Of a stretch of DNA of 64,000 nucleotides, positions 32,950-42,492 are shown piece after piece. Position 1 is the first letter of the stretch. Every line of letters begins with the position of its first letter. Under the pieces are notes generated by a model. That model had not been told where the DNA came from. It worked only from the letters and a program-made list of their open reading frames with translations, and ran no database searches. The DNA comes from Pseudomonas arsenicoxydans (GTDB taxonomy: Bacteria > Pseudomonadota > Gammaproteobacteria > Pseudomonadales > Pseudomonadaceae), in assembly GCF_006438915.1 (NCBI RefSeq), contig NZ_RCZE01000013.1, positions 186,001 through 250,000 on the forward strand. Direction: 5' to 3'. Made by a program: the position numbers and the translations under genes.

Positions 32950-33816
32950 ATGCTGCGCGAACTCAAAACGTTCATTGCCGTGACGCGGTACGGCACTTTC
33001 GCGGCAGCGGGGATGCACATTGGTCTCACGCAATCGGCGGTCAGTGCGCAAATGCGCAATTTGGAGCAGGCGCTGGGTATTCGCCTGTTCGACCGTACGG
33101 GGCGCCAGGCGATTCTCAACGCCGCAGGGCAACGGGCGTTGCCGATGGCCAGGGAGATGCTGGAAACGTTCAGCCGCATGGCGGTCAGTGATGACGTCAG
33201 CGAGTATCGCGGCGAGTTGAAGATTGGTGCTGTGGCCACGGTTCAGACCGGGTTGCTGCCCCAGGCGTTGTTGCGGTTGAGGCAGCAGGCACCGTTGCTG
33301 GAGCCGAAACTGGTGCCGGGCGTGTCGCTGAATCTGTTGAGCCAGGTGGACACCGGGGAGGTGGATTTGGCGATTCTGATCAAGCCACCGTTTGAACTGC
33401 CCAAGGAGTTGTTGGCGCAGGTGATTCGCCGGGAGCCGTTCGTGCTGATCGTTCCAATGGACCTTGAAGGCGATGACCCGTTACAGATCCTCGCCAATCA
33501 TCCGCATGTGCGCTATGACCGCAACTCGTTCGGCGGACGTCTGGTGACACGGTTTCTGCGTGAGCAACAGATAGACGTGCACGTCGCGCTAGAACTGGAT
33601 GAACTGGAAGCCATTGTGAAAATGGTTGAGTGTGGGTTGGGTGTTTCGCTGCTGCCCGAGGCGGGGTTGTGGCTGGAGTATGGGGCGAAGGTCAGGATTA
33701 TCCCGTTGGGTGAGTTGACGTTTTATCGGGAGATTGTGCTGTTGCAGCGCTACAGCCAGCGGACACAGCCGATTCAGCAGCTGTTCGCCAGGTGCCTCAC
33801 CCAGCCCAATGGCTAA
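32950..33816 (+). CDS. LysR-family transcriptional regulator
   Basis: 288 residues with an N-terminal helix-turn-helix (L-K-T-F-I-A-V-T-R-Y-G-T-F-A-A-A-G and T-Q-S-A-V-S-A-Q-M-R-N-L-E) and a C-terminal effector-binding domain. GGAGG six bases before ATG 32950 fixes the start. It is divergent from the VOC-amidase operon with 114 bases between, the classical LysR layout, so it most likely regulates that operon. No operator could be assigned with confidence. Confidence 0.9.
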   Translation: MLRELKTFIAVTRYGTFAAAGMHIGLTQSAVSAQMRNLEQALGIRLFDRTGRQAILNAAGQRALPMAREMLETFSRMAVSDDVSEYRGELKIGAVATVQTGLLPQALLRLRQQAPLLEPKLVPGVSLNLLSQVDTGEVDLAILIKPPFELPKELLAQVIRREPFVLIVPMDLEGDDPLQILANHPHVRYDRNSFGGRLVTRFLREQQIDVHVALELDELEAIVKMVECGLGVSLLPEAGLWLEYGAKVRIIPLGELTFYREIVLLQRYSQRTQPIQQLFARCLTQPNG

Positions 33817-33828
33817 ACACAAATTCCC

Positions 33829-33919
33829 TATGGGAGCGGGCTTGCTCGCGAATGCGGTAGATCATTCAACACTTGTATCGACTGACACACTGCCTTCGCG
33901 AGCAAGCCCGCTCCCACAT
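33829..33919. repeat. REP inverted pair
   Basis: Right- and left-facing copies of the REP core (GCGGGCTTGCTCGCG and its complement) lie about 35 bases apart, between the LysR stop and the fabI terminator. Confidence 0.85.
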
Positions 33920-33954
33920 TTGACCGTGTCGATCCTGACGATTATTTCAGGCAT

Positions 33955-33986
33955 AAAAAAACCCGCCAGTAACGGCGGGTTTTTTA
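33955..33986. terminator. Bidirectional terminator between lysR and fabI
   Basis: AAAAAACCCGCC and GGCGGGTTTTTT pair perfectly around an AGTAAC loop. The symmetrical A and T tracts allow termination in both directions. It serves fabI and the yej operon from the right and the LysR gene from the left. Confidence 0.92.
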
Positions 33987-34001
33987 TTGGCTAGCTGAAG
34001 A

Positions 34002-34796
34002 TCACTCTTCCAGGCTACCCATCGCAGTGGTGTTGAAGCCACCGTCCACGTACATGATTTCGCCGCTGATGCCGGACGCCAGGTCCGAGCACAGGAAGGC
34101 GCCGGCGTTGCCGACTTCGTCGATGGTGACGTTGCGACGCAGCGGGGTTTGCGCTTCGTTGGCAGCCAGCATCTTGCGGAAGTTCTTGATGCCGGACGCA
34201 GCGAGGGTGCGGATCGGGCCAGCCGATACGCAGTTGACGCGGGTGCCGTCCGGGCCCAGGGAGCCGGCCAGGTAACGCACGCCAGCTTCCAGCGAAGCCT
34301 TGGCCATGCCCATGACGTTGTAGTTAGGCATGGTGCGCTCGGCGCCCAGGTACGACAGGGTCAGCAGGCTGCCGTTGCGGCCTTTCATCATTTCGCGACC
34401 GGCTTTAGCCAGGGCCACGAAGCTGTAGGCGCTGATGTCGTGAGCGATGCGGAAACCTTCACGGGTGGTGGCTTCGGTGAAGTCGCCGTCCAGTTGGTCG
34501 CCCGGGGCGAAGCCGACGGAGTGCACGATGCAATCCAGGCCGTCCCACTTCTTGCCCAGCTCAACGAAGACCTTGGCGATTTCTTCATCGCTGGCCACGT
34601 CGCACGGGAAGCACAGGTCAGGGTTGGAACCCCAGCTCTGGGCGAACTCTTCGACACGACCCTTGAGTTTGTCGTTCTGATAAGTGAAGGCAAGCTCAGC
34701 GCCCTCGCGATGCATGGCGGCAGCGATGCCGGATGCGATGGACAGCTTGCTGGCGACACCGACGATCAGTACGCGCTTACCGGCGAGAAAACCCAT
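34002..34796 (-). CDS. fabI: Enoyl-[acyl-carrier-protein] reductase (NADH)
   Basis: 264-residue short-chain dehydrogenase that makes the last reduction in each fatty-acid elongation cycle and is the target of triclosan. It has the FabI nucleotide-binding start (V-L-I-V-G-V-A-S-K-L-S-I-A) and the triad Y149, Y159 and K166 in the Y-x6-K arrangement specific to enoyl reductases. It follows yejF by 24 bases with an AGGAG ribosome site. It can be transcribed from the yej operon, though a closer promoter inside yejF is possible. A strong terminator lies downstream. Confidence 0.97.
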   Translation of the reverse strand: MGFLAGKRVLIVGVASKLSIASGIAAAMHREGAELAFTYQNDKLKGRVEEFAQSWGSNPDLCFPCDVASDEEIAKVFVELGKKWDGLDCIVHSVGFAPGDQLDGDFTEATTREGFRIAHDISAYSFVALAKAGREMMKGRNGSLLTLSYLGAERTMPNYNVMGMAKASLEAGVRYLAGSLGPDGTRVNCVSAGPIRTLAASGIKNFRKMLAANEAQTPLRRNVTIDEVGNAGAFLCSDLASGISGEIMYVDGGFNTTAMGSLEE

Positions 34797-34820
34797 GTGT
34801 TGCTCCTCTCTTTCAGGTTA

Positions 34821-36428
34821 TTACGCAGTGGCCGGTGCCAGGAAAGCGGCTTCCAGCAACTGCTGTGTATACGGATGTTGGGGGGCGGCAAAGATACTTT
34901 GCGCGTCTCCCTGTTCGACCACTTGGCCATGCTTGACCACCATCAACTGGTGGCTCAGCGCTTTGACGACAGCCAGGTCATGGCTGATAAACAAATACGT
35001 CAGGTTGTACTTGGTTTGCAGTGAACGCAGCAGCTCCACCACTTGGCGTTGTACGGTGCGGTCGAGGGCCGAGGTCGGCTCGTCCAGCAAAATCAACGCC
35101 GGTTTTAGCACTAATGCCCGGGCAATGGCGATTCTCTGCCGTTGCCCGCCGGAAAATTCGTGGGGGTAGCGGTGCCGGGTTTCCGGATCCAGACCTACCT
35201 CCTTCAATGCTGCAATGATCGCTTGTTCCTGTTCCGCCTCGGTGCCCATCTTGTGGATCCGCAGGCCTTCGCCAACGATCTGGCTCACGCACATCCGTGG
35301 GCTCAGGCTGCCAAACGGGTCCTGAAACACCACCTGCATCTCGCGGCGCAACGGTCGAACTTCGTTCTGCGTCAGGCAGTCTAGCTGCTTGCCTTCAAAA
35401 CGGATCGCGCCTTTGCTGCCGATCAACCGCAAAATCGCCAGGCCGAGCGTCGATTTTCCCGAACCGCTTTCACCGACAATCCCCAGGGTCTGCCCCTGGG
35501 GCAGGCTGAAATTGATCCCGTCCACCGCTTTGATGTGGTCAACGGTCTTTTTCAGCAGGCCTTTCTTGATCGGGAACCAGACTTTCAAGTCCTCGACTTG
35601 CAGCAATGGCGGCCCCACTGCATTGGTCGCCGGCGTGCCGCTGGGCTCCGCTGCCAACAGTAACCGAGTGTACGGATGCTGCGGCGCGCGGAACAACTCT
35701 TCGCACGATGCCTGTTCGACGATGCAACCGCGCTGCATGACACATACGCGATGCGCAATTCTTCGCACAAGGTTCAAATCGTGGCTGATCAGCAGCAGCG
35801 CCATGCCTAGGCGGGCCTGTAATTCCTTGAGCAATTCGAGGATTTTCAGCTGAACGGTCACGTCCAGCGCGGTGGTCGGCTCGTCGGCGATCAGCAATTC
35901 CGGCTCATTGGCCAGGGCCATGGCGATCATCACCCGCTGGCGCTGGCCGCCGGACAATTCATGGGGCAAGGCTTTAAGGCGTTTTTCCGGCTCGGGAATC
36001 CCGACCATTTCCAGCAGTTCCAGGGTGCGCTTGGTCGCCACTTTGCCGATCAGGCCCTTGTGGATGCCCAACACCTCGTTGATCTGCTTTTCGATGGAAT
36101 GCAGCGGGTTCAGCGAGGTCATCGGTTCCTGGAAGATCATCGCGATCCGGTTGCCGCGGATGTGACGGATGGTCTTCTCTTTCAGGTCCAGCAGGTTGTG
36201 CCCCGCGTACTCGATGGTGCCGGACGGGTGCCGGGCGATCGGGTAGGGCAGTAGCCGCAGGATCGAGTGGGCCGTGACCGATTTGCCGGAACCGCTTTCA
36301 CCGACCAGCGCCAGGGTTTCGCCACGGCGGATATCAAAACTCACGCCTTCGACCACGCGCTGAGCACGATCGCCGATACCAAACTCAACGGACAGGTCGC
36401 GCACTTCGATCAGATTGTCCTGATTCAT
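34821..36428 (-). CDS. yejF: Peptide ABC transporter, duplicated ATPase (YejF)
   Basis: 535 residues with two ABC ATPase domains in tandem. Each has a Walker A (G-E-S-G-S-G-K-S), a signature (L-S-G-G-Q-R-Q-R and F-S-G-G-Q-R-Q-R) and a Walker B ending in D-E-P-T. It powers uptake through YejB/YejE. The start is ATG 36428, with GAGGAA ahead and one base after the yejE stop; the upstream ATG at 36452 would overlap yejE. In enterobacteria the Yej system takes up oligopeptides, including microcin C. Confidence 0.94.
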   Translation of the reverse strand: MNQDNLIEVRDLSVEFGIGDRAQRVVEGVSFDIRRGETLALVGESGSGKSVTAHSILRLLPYPIARHPSGTIEYAGHNLLDLKEKTIRHIRGNRIAMIFQEPMTSLNPLHSIEKQINEVLGIHKGLIGKVATKRTLELLEMVGIPEPEKRLKALPHELSGGQRQRVMIAMALANEPELLIADEPTTALDVTVQLKILELLKELQARLGMALLLISHDLNLVRRIAHRVCVMQRGCIVEQASCEELFRAPQHPYTRLLLAAEPSGTPATNAVGPPLLQVEDLKVWFPIKKGLLKKTVDHIKAVDGINFSLPQGQTLGIVGESGSGKSTLGLAILRLIGSKGAIRFEGKQLDCLTQNEVRPLRREMQVVFQDPFGSLSPRMCVSQIVGEGLRIHKMGTEAEQEQAIIAALKEVGLDPETRHRYPHEFSGGQRQRIAIARALVLKPALILLDEPTSALDRTVQRQVVELLRSLQTKYNLTYLFISHDLAVVKALSHQLMVVKHGQVVEQGDAQSIFAAPQHPYTQQLLEAAFLAPATA

Positions 36429-36429
36429 T

Positions 36430-37449
36430 TCACTTCCTCGGGTCGAAGGCATCGCGAGCGGACTCGCCGATAAACACCAGCAAACTCAACATCAATGCCA
36501 GCACTGCAAACGCACTGATGCCGAGCCATGGGGCTTGCAGGTTGGATTTGCCCTGAGCCACCAGCTCGCCCAGCGACGGCGCGCCGGGCGGCAAACCGAA
36601 GCCCAGGAAGTCCAGAGCGGTCAGGGTGCCGATGGCGCCGGTCAGGATGAACGGCATGAAGGTCATGGTCGAGACCATCGCGTTGGGCAGAATGTGGCGG
36701 AACATGATTGCACCGTTCTGCATCCCCAATGCCCGCGCCGCGCGCACGTATTCGAGGTTGCGCCCGCGCAGGAACTCGGCGCGCACCACGTCCACCAGGC
36801 TCATCCACGAAAACAGCAGCATGATCCCCAGCAACCACCAGAAGTTCGGCTGCACAAAACTGGCGAGGATGATCAGCAAATACAGCACCGGCAACCCGGA
36901 CCAGATTTCCAGGAAACGCTGCCCGGCCAGGTCGACCCAGCCGCCATAGAAGCCCTGCAAGGCCCCGGCAATCACGCCGATGATCGAACTGAGAATGGTC
37001 AGGGTCAGGGCGAACAACACCGAAATCCGGAAGCCGTAGATCACCCGCGCCAACACATCACGGCCCTGATCGTCGGTGCCCAGCAGGTTATCCGTCGACG
37101 GTGGCGCCGGGGCCGGGACTTTCAGGTCGTAGTTGATGCTTTGATAGCTGAACGGAATCGGCGCCCACAGCACCCAGGCATCCTTGGCCTTGAGCAGTTC
37201 GCGGATGTAGGGGCTCTTGTAGTTGGCTTCCAGCGGGAACTCACCGCCGAAGGTGGTCTCCGGGTAGCGCTTGAGCGCCGGGAAGTACCAGCTGTTGTCG
37301 TAATGCACCACCAGCGGTTTGTCGTTGGCAATCAGCTCGGCACCCAGGCTCAGGCCGAACAACACCAGAAACAGCCACAGCGACCACCAGCCACGCTTGT
37401 TGGCCTTGAACAATTCAAACCGGCGTCGATTGAGCGGAGACAGGTTCAT
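36430..37449 (-). CDS. yejE: Peptide ABC transporter permease YejE
   Basis: 339-residue inner-membrane permease. The binding-protein-dependent transport signature (E-Y-V-R-A-A-R-A-L-G) sits in the last cytoplasmic loop. The long periplasmic insert after the first helix (N-D-K-P-L-V-V-H-Y-D-N-S-W-Y-F-P) is typical of YejE. ATG 37449 is preferred over an ATG 60 bases earlier inside yejB. Junctions with both neighbours are one base, so the operon is tight. Confidence 0.94.
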   Translation of the reverse strand: MNLSPLNRRRFELFKANKRGWWSLWLFLVLFGLSLGAELIANDKPLVVHYDNSWYFPALKRYPETTFGGEFPLEANYKSPYIRELLKAKDAWVLWAPIPFSYQSINYDLKVPAPAPPSTDNLLGTDDQGRDVLARVIYGFRISVLFALTLTILSSIIGVIAGALQGFYGGWVDLAGQRFLEIWSGLPVLYLLIILASFVQPNFWWLLGIMLLFSWMSLVDVVRAEFLRGRNLEYVRAARALGMQNGAIMFRHILPNAMVSTMTFMPFILTGAIGTLTALDFLGFGLPPGAPSLGELVAQGKSNLQAPWLGISAFAVLALMLSLLVFIGESARDAFDPRK

Positions 37450-37450
37450 C

Positions 37451-38524
37451 TCAATGCTCCCGGCTTTCGAAGTCGATGCGCGGATCGACAAAGGTGTAGG
37501 TGAGGTCACCGATCAATTTCACCACCAGGCCAAGCAAGGTGAAGATAAACAGCGTGCCAAACACCACCGGGTAATCGCGGTTGATCGCCGCTTCAAAACT
37601 CATCAGCCCGAGGCCGTCGAGGGAGAAGATCACTTCCACCAGCAACGAGCCGGTAAAGAAAATCCCGATGAACGCCGACGGGAATCCGGCGATCACCAGC
37701 AACATGGCGTTGCGGAATACATGGCCGTACAGCACACGGTGGCGAGTCAGGCCCTTGGCCTTGGCGGTGACCACGTACTGTTTGTTGATCTCGTCGAGAA
37801 AACTGTTTTTGGTCAGCAGGGTCATGGTCGCGAAGTTGCCGATCACCAGCGCCGTCACGGGCAAGGCCAGGTGCCAGAAGTAGTCGAGGATTTTGCCGCC
37901 CATGCTCAGTTCTGAAAAATTATTCGAGGTCAGTCCACGCAACGGGAACCAGTCGAAATAGCTGCCGCCGGCGAACACCACGATCAGCAGGATCGCAAAC
38001 AGGAACGCCGGGATCGCGTAGCCGACGATGATCGCCGAACTGGTCCAGACATCGAAATGGCTGCCGTGTCGAGTGGCCTTGGCGATCCCCAGCGGGATCG
38101 ACACCAGGTACATGATCAGCGTGCTCCACAGCCCGAGGGAGATCGACACCGGCATTTTTTCCTTGATCAGGTCGATCACCTTGGCATCGCGAAAGAAGCT
38201 GTCGCCGAAGTCCAGCGACGCATAGTTCTTCACCATGATCCACAAGCGTTCTGGCGCTGATTTGTCGAAGCCGTACATGTGCTCGATTTCTTTCACCAAG
38301 GCGGGGTCCAGGCCCTGGGCGCCGCGATAGGAGGAACCGGCCACCGACACTTCGGCACCGCCACCGGCAATGCGGCTGGTGGCGCCTTCAAAGCCTTCGA
38401 GCTTGGCGATCATCTGCTCAACGGGGCCGCCGGGTGCGGCCTGGATGATCACGAAATTGATCAGCAAAATGCCGAACAAGGTCGGAATGATCAGCAGCAG
38501 TCGCCTAAAAATATACGCCAGCAT
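37451..38524 (-). CDS. yejB: Peptide ABC transporter permease YejB
   Basis: 357-residue inner-membrane permease of the DppB/OppB type. It starts Y-I-F-R-R-L-L-L-I-I-P-T-L-F-G and has the A-A-P-G-G-P segment and the conserved loop Y-V-V-T-A-K-A-K-G-L. It forms the translocation pore with YejE. The start lies four bases after the yejA stop. Confidence 0.94.
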   Translation of the reverse strand: MLAYIFRRLLLIIPTLFGILLINFVIIQAAPGGPVEQMIAKLEGFEGATSRIAGGGAEVSVAGSSYRGAQGLDPALVKEIEHMYGFDKSAPERLWIMVKNYASLDFGDSFFRDAKVIDLIKEKMPVSISLGLWSTLIMYLVSIPLGIAKATRHGSHFDVWTSSAIIVGYAIPAFLFAILLIVVFAGGSYFDWFPLRGLTSNNFSELSMGGKILDYFWHLALPVTALVIGNFATMTLLTKNSFLDEINKQYVVTAKAKGLTRHRVLYGHVFRNAMLLVIAGFPSAFIGIFFTGSLLVEVIFSLDGLGLMSFEAAINRDYPVVFGTLFIFTLLGLVVKLIGDLTYTFVDPRIDFESREH

Positions 38525-38528
38525 CTGA

Positions 38529-40370
38529 TTACTCCGTGCCCGCAGGGGCGACTTGCAGTTTGGTCTCGACTTCTAGCGCCGGTTTGGCATCGGGCTTGAT
38601 CCACCAGGTGTTAATCCCGATGTCGTACTTGGGTGAGATTTTCGGATGCCCGATGTGATTCCAGTACGCCACGCGCCACGTCTTGATGTGCCAGTTGGGG
38701 ATCACGTAATAACCCCATTGCAGCACGCGGTCCAGTGCGCGGGCATGGGCCACCAGACTTTTACGCGAATCGGCGTTGATCAGTTGCTCGACCAGTTGGT
38801 CCACCGCCGGGTCCTTGAGGCCCATGGAGTTGCGGCTGCCGGGTTTGTCAGCAGCGGCAGACATCCAGAATTCGCGCTGCTCGTTACCCGGTGAGCTGGA
38901 CTGCGGGAAGCTGCCGACGATCATGTCGAAGTCCCGTGAACGCACGCGGTTGATGTATTGCGAGACGTCGACGCGGCGGATCACCAGGTCGATCCCGAGG
39001 TCGCTGAGGTTGCGCTTGAACGGCAGCAGCACGCGCTCGAATTCGGTCTGGGCCAGCAGGAACTCGAGTTTCACCGGTTTGCCGGTGGCGTCGACCATTT
39101 TGTCATCGACGATCCGCCAGCCGGCCTCTTGCAGCAGTTGATAGGCTTTGCGCTGGTGGTCGCGAATCATGCCGCTGGCGTCGGTCACCGGGTTCTGGAA
39201 CGCCTCGCTGAAAGCTTGCTCGGGGATCTTGCCGCGAAACGGATCGAGGATCGCCAGTTGATCGGCATCCGGCAGGCCGGTGGCGGCCATTTCCGAGTTC
39301 TCGAAATAGCTGCGGGTGCGCGCATAGGCGCTGTTGAACAATTGCTTGTTGGTCCATTCAAAGTCCAGCAGCAATGTCAGGGCCTGGCGCACGCGCACGT
39401 CCTGGAACAGCGGGCGGCGCAGGTTGAACACGAAACCCTGCATGCCGGTGGGGTTGCCGTTGGGGATCTGTTCCTTGATCAAGCGGCCTTCGGTGACGGC
39501 CGGGACGTTGTAGGCATTGGCCCAATTCTTCGCGGTCATCTCCAGCCAGTAATCGAACTGCCCGGCTTTGAGCGCTTCGAGCGCCACGGTGTTGTCGCGG
39601 TAGTAATCGGTGGACATCACGTCGAAGTTGTAGAAACCGCGATTGACCGGCAAGTCCTTGCCCCAGTAATCCTTGACCCGCTCATAGCGAATCGAACGCC
39701 CGGCCTTCACTTCGCTGACTTTGTAGGGGCCGCTGCCCAGCGGTATTTCCAGGTTGCCCTTGTTGAAGTCGCGGTTGGCCCACCAGTGTTTTGGCAGAAC
39801 CGGCAATTGGCCGAGGATCAGTGGCAACTCTCGGTTGTTGGAGTGCTTGAACTTGAACAGTACGGTCAGCGGGTCTTCGGCGACCGCTTCCTCGACGTCG
39901 TTGTAGTAACCGCGATAGAGCGGCGCGCCGTCCTTGGTCAGCATCTGGAAACTGAACACCACGTCTTCGGCGCGGATCGGATGGCCATCGTGGAAGCGCG
40001 CTTCAGGGCGCAGGTAGAAACGTACCCAACTGTTGTCCGGGGCTTTCTCGATCTGGCCGGCGACCAGGCCGTATTCGGTGAACGGTTCGTCCAGGCCCTG
40101 TTTGGCGAGGGTGTCGTAGATCATGCCGATGTCGTCAGCCGGCACACCTTTGCTGATAAACGGGTTGAGGCTGTCGAAGCCGCCGAAACCGGCCTGGCGG
40201 AAGATCCCGCCCTTGGGCGCGTCCGGGTTCACGTAATCGAAATACTTGAAATCCGCCGGGTACTTTGGCGGCTCGTTGTAGAGGGTCACCGCATGTTGCG
40301 GGGCGGCACAGGCCAGCCCGGCGAACAGCAGACCGCTGGCCTGCAACAGCAGGGTGCGTACGGGTTTCAT
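38529..40370 (-). CDS. yejA: Periplasmic peptide-binding protein of the Yej system
   Basis: 613-residue extracellular solute-binding protein of the peptide/nickel family (SBP family 5), with a signal peptide (L-L-L-Q-A-S-G-L-L-F-A-G-L-A-C-A). Family landmarks include Y-F-D-Y-V-N-P-D-A-P-K-G-G, P-L-G-S-G-P-Y-K-V and F-D-F-E-W-T-N. ATG 40370 overlaps the upstream gene's stop as ATGA; a start 138 bases further upstream lies within that gene. Roughly 40 percent of aligned stretches seem shared with the next gene, a paralogue. Confidence 0.92.
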   Translation of the reverse strand: MKPVRTLLLQASGLLFAGLACAAPQHAVTLYNEPPKYPADFKYFDYVNPDAPKGGIFRQAGFGGFDSLNPFISKGVPADDIGMIYDTLAKQGLDEPFTEYGLVAGQIEKAPDNSWVRFYLRPEARFHDGHPIRAEDVVFSFQMLTKDGAPLYRGYYNDVEEAVAEDPLTVLFKFKHSNNRELPLILGQLPVLPKHWWANRDFNKGNLEIPLGSGPYKVSEVKAGRSIRYERVKDYWGKDLPVNRGFYNFDVMSTDYYRDNTVALEALKAGQFDYWLEMTAKNWANAYNVPAVTEGRLIKEQIPNGNPTGMQGFVFNLRRPLFQDVRVRQALTLLLDFEWTNKQLFNSAYARTRSYFENSEMAATGLPDADQLAILDPFRGKIPEQAFSEAFQNPVTDASGMIRDHQRKAYQLLQEAGWRIVDDKMVDATGKPVKLEFLLAQTEFERVLLPFKRNLSDLGIDLVIRRVDVSQYINRVRSRDFDMIVGSFPQSSSPGNEQREFWMSAAADKPGSRNSMGLKDPAVDQLVEQLINADSRKSLVAHARALDRVLQWGYYVIPNWHIKTWRVAYWNHIGHPKISPKYDIGINTWWIKPDAKPALEVETKLQVAPAGTE

Positions 40371-42199
40371 TGATCTTTCTCCGAAGACTTCAGCCACCAC
40401 GCGCTCAGGCCCAGGGTATAGGGCGGCGTGGTCACAAAGGCGAACCGGTTGCGGTAGGCCAGGCGGTGATAATTGAGGTACCAGTTGGGAATGCTGTAGT
40501 GCTGCCACAGCAGCACGCGGTCAAGCGCTTTGCCGGCGGCGACCTGTTCGTCGCGGCTCTGGGCGGCGAGCAGTTGTTCGAGCAAGTGATCGACCACCGG
40601 GTTGGCGATGCCGGCATAGTTTTTACTGCCCTTGACCCCGACCTGGCTCGAATGGAAATACTGCCACTGCTCCAGACCCGGGCTGAGGGTCTGGTTGAGG
40701 GTCATCAGAATCATGTCGAAGTCGAACTGATCGAGGCGCTGTTTATACTGGGCCCGGTCGACGGTACGCAGTCGCGCGTTGATGCCAATGCTCGCGAGGT
40801 TTTCTACGTAGGGCTGGAGGATGCGCTCCAGGTTCGGGTTGACCAGCAGGATCTCGAATCGCAGGGGTTGCCCTGCAGCGTTCTGCAATCGCTGGCCATT
40901 GAGCTTCCAGCCGGCCTCGGCAAGCAGCGCAAGGGTTTTGCGCAGGGTTTCCCGGGGGATGCCGCGGCCGTCGGTGTGCGGCAGGCTGAACGGCTCGGTA
41001 AAGAGCTTGACGGGCAACTGCTCGCGATAGGGCTTGAGCATCAGCCATTCGTGACCGACCGGGAGCCCGGTGGCTTCGAACTCACTGTTGGGGTAGTAAC
41101 TCATTGCGCGCTTGTAGGCGCCGCTGAACAACGTGCGATTGGTCCACTCGAAATCGAACATCAGCCCCAGGGCTTCGCGGACGTTGGTCTCGGCGAAAGT
41201 CGGGCGTCGGGTGTTCATGAACAGGCCCTGGCTCTGGGTCGGGATCTGATGCGGGATCTGCGCCTTGATCACGTCGCCGCGGCGTACTGCCGGGAAGTTG
41301 TAGCCGTTGTCCCAGTTCTTCGCCTGATGCTCAATGTAAACGTCGAACTCGCCGGCCTTGAACGCTTCGAAGGCGACATCGCTGTCGCGGTAGAACTCGA
41401 CTTCCATCCGATCGAAGTTGTACTTGCCGCGATTGACCGCCAGGTCCTTGCCCCAGTAATCCTTGACCCTTTCGAAAACGATCTGCCGTCCAGGCGTCAC
41501 CGAGGTGATGCGATACGGTCCGCTGCCCAGCGGCGGCTCGAAGGTGGTCGCCTTGAAATCGCGACCTTTCCAGTAGTGCCGGGACAGGACCGGCAATTCG
41601 CCAAGGCGCAGGATCTGCAGTGGATTGCCGGCTCGCTTGAACACAAAACGAATGCGCTGCGGGTTGAGAATATCGACCCGTGCGACTTCCTGAAGGCTGG
41701 TGCGGTACTGCGGATGACCTTCTTTGAGCAACAAGCGGTACGAGAACGCGACGTCGTACGCGGTGATCGGTGAACCGTCGTGGAACCGCGCTTCGGGCCG
41801 CAGGTTGAACACCACCCAGCTGCGGTCCTCGCTGTATTCCACCGACTGGGCGATCAGGCCATAACTGGAGGTCGCCTCGTCGCCGGACGGCGCGTACTGG
41901 CCGGTGCCGACCATCAGCGGCTCATTGAGCTCGTTGATGCCGTACTGCAGGAAATTGGGAGTGGAAACCGGGCTTGAGCCCTTGAAGGTGTAAGGATTGA
42001 GCGTATCGAAGGTGCCAAACGCCATCACCCGCAACGTACCGCCCTTGGGCGCTTGCGGGTTGACCCAGTCGAAGTGGGTAAATCGGGCCGGGTACTTGAG
42101 CGTGCCGAACTGCGCATAACCGTGGCTTTCGCTGATCGTCGCGCTTGCGGGGGAGCTGAAGGCCAGGCTGATCAGGAGCAGGAGGAGGGGACGCTTCAA
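40367..42199 (-). CDS. Second extracellular solute-binding protein, YejA paralogue
   Basis: 610-residue SBP family 5 protein with the same landmarks as YejA (H-F-D-W-V-N-P-Q-A-P-K-G-G, P-L-G-S-G-P-Y-R-I, F-D-F-E-W-T-N-R-T-L-F). The proposed start is TTG at 42199, which gives a clean signal peptide (K-R-P-L-L-L-L-L-I-S-L-A-F ... A-S-A). The open frame extends another 34 codons but those residues are not secretory. First gene of the yej operon, overlapping yejA by four bases. Two binding proteins on one permease would widen the range of peptides accepted. The start codon is the main uncertainty. Confidence 0.85.
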   Translation of the reverse strand: MKRPLLLLLISLAFSSPASATISESHGYAQFGTLKYPARFTHFDWVNPQAPKGGTLRVMAFGTFDTLNPYTFKGSSPVSTPNFLQYGINELNEPLMVGTGQYAPSGDEATSSYGLIAQSVEYSEDRSWVVFNLRPEARFHDGSPITAYDVAFSYRLLLKEGHPQYRTSLQEVARVDILNPQRIRFVFKRAGNPLQILRLGELPVLSRHYWKGRDFKATTFEPPLGSGPYRITSVTPGRQIVFERVKDYWGKDLAVNRGKYNFDRMEVEFYRDSDVAFEAFKAGEFDVYIEHQAKNWDNGYNFPAVRRGDVIKAQIPHQIPTQSQGLFMNTRRPTFAETNVREALGLMFDFEWTNRTLFSGAYKRAMSYYPNSEFEATGLPVGHEWLMLKPYREQLPVKLFTEPFSLPHTDGRGIPRETLRKTLALLAEAGWKLNGQRLQNAAGQPLRFEILLVNPNLERILQPYVENLASIGINARLRTVDRAQYKQRLDQFDFDMILMTLNQTLSPGLEQWQYFHSSQVGVKGSKNYAGIANPVVDHLLEQLLAAQSRDEQVAAGKALDRVLLWQHYSIPNWYLNYHRLAYRNRFAFVTTPPYTLGLSAWWLKSSEKDQ

Positions 42200-42324
42200 G
42201 TCAGATCCGATCCAGGCGGCTTGGGCATTGTGGCCCGTACAGTAACAGCTTGTATCGACAGGAAAAAGACAGGGGGGTAATGCGCTGTTAATTGCTGACA
42301 CGAAGGTTCGCGCCCCGGATTACC
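42200..42324 (-). other. Promoter-proximal region of the yej operon
   Basis: This is the first part of a 324-base gap between the yej operon and mltD. It carries no coding frame. The yej promoter should lie here, since mltD has its own terminator further upstream, but no clear promoter boxes were found. Confidence 0.35.
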
Positions 42325-42458
42325 TGTGGCGAGGGAGCTTGCTCCCGCTGGGCTGCGAAGCGGCCCCAAAACCTGACATCACCGTTACTTCTGATACACC
42401 GCGTGCATCGGATTTACGACTGCTTCGCAGCCGAGCGGGAGCAAGCTCCCTCGCCACA
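42325..42458. repeat. Second-family inverted repeat (GTGGCGAGGGAGCTTGCTCC)
   Basis: Outer arms read GTGGCGAGGGAGCTTGCTCC and its complement, and inner arms CGGCTGCGAAGC-like sequence; about 45 unrelated bases lie in the loop. Each arm is itself palindromic around GAGCTTGCTC. The same element recurs at 47169-47292. It is distinct from the GCGGGCTTGCTCGCG family but shares the AGCTTGCTC-type centre. Confidence 0.8.
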
Positions 42459-42492
42459 ACAGCCATCACTCAGCAAACGTGAAATCCCAGGC

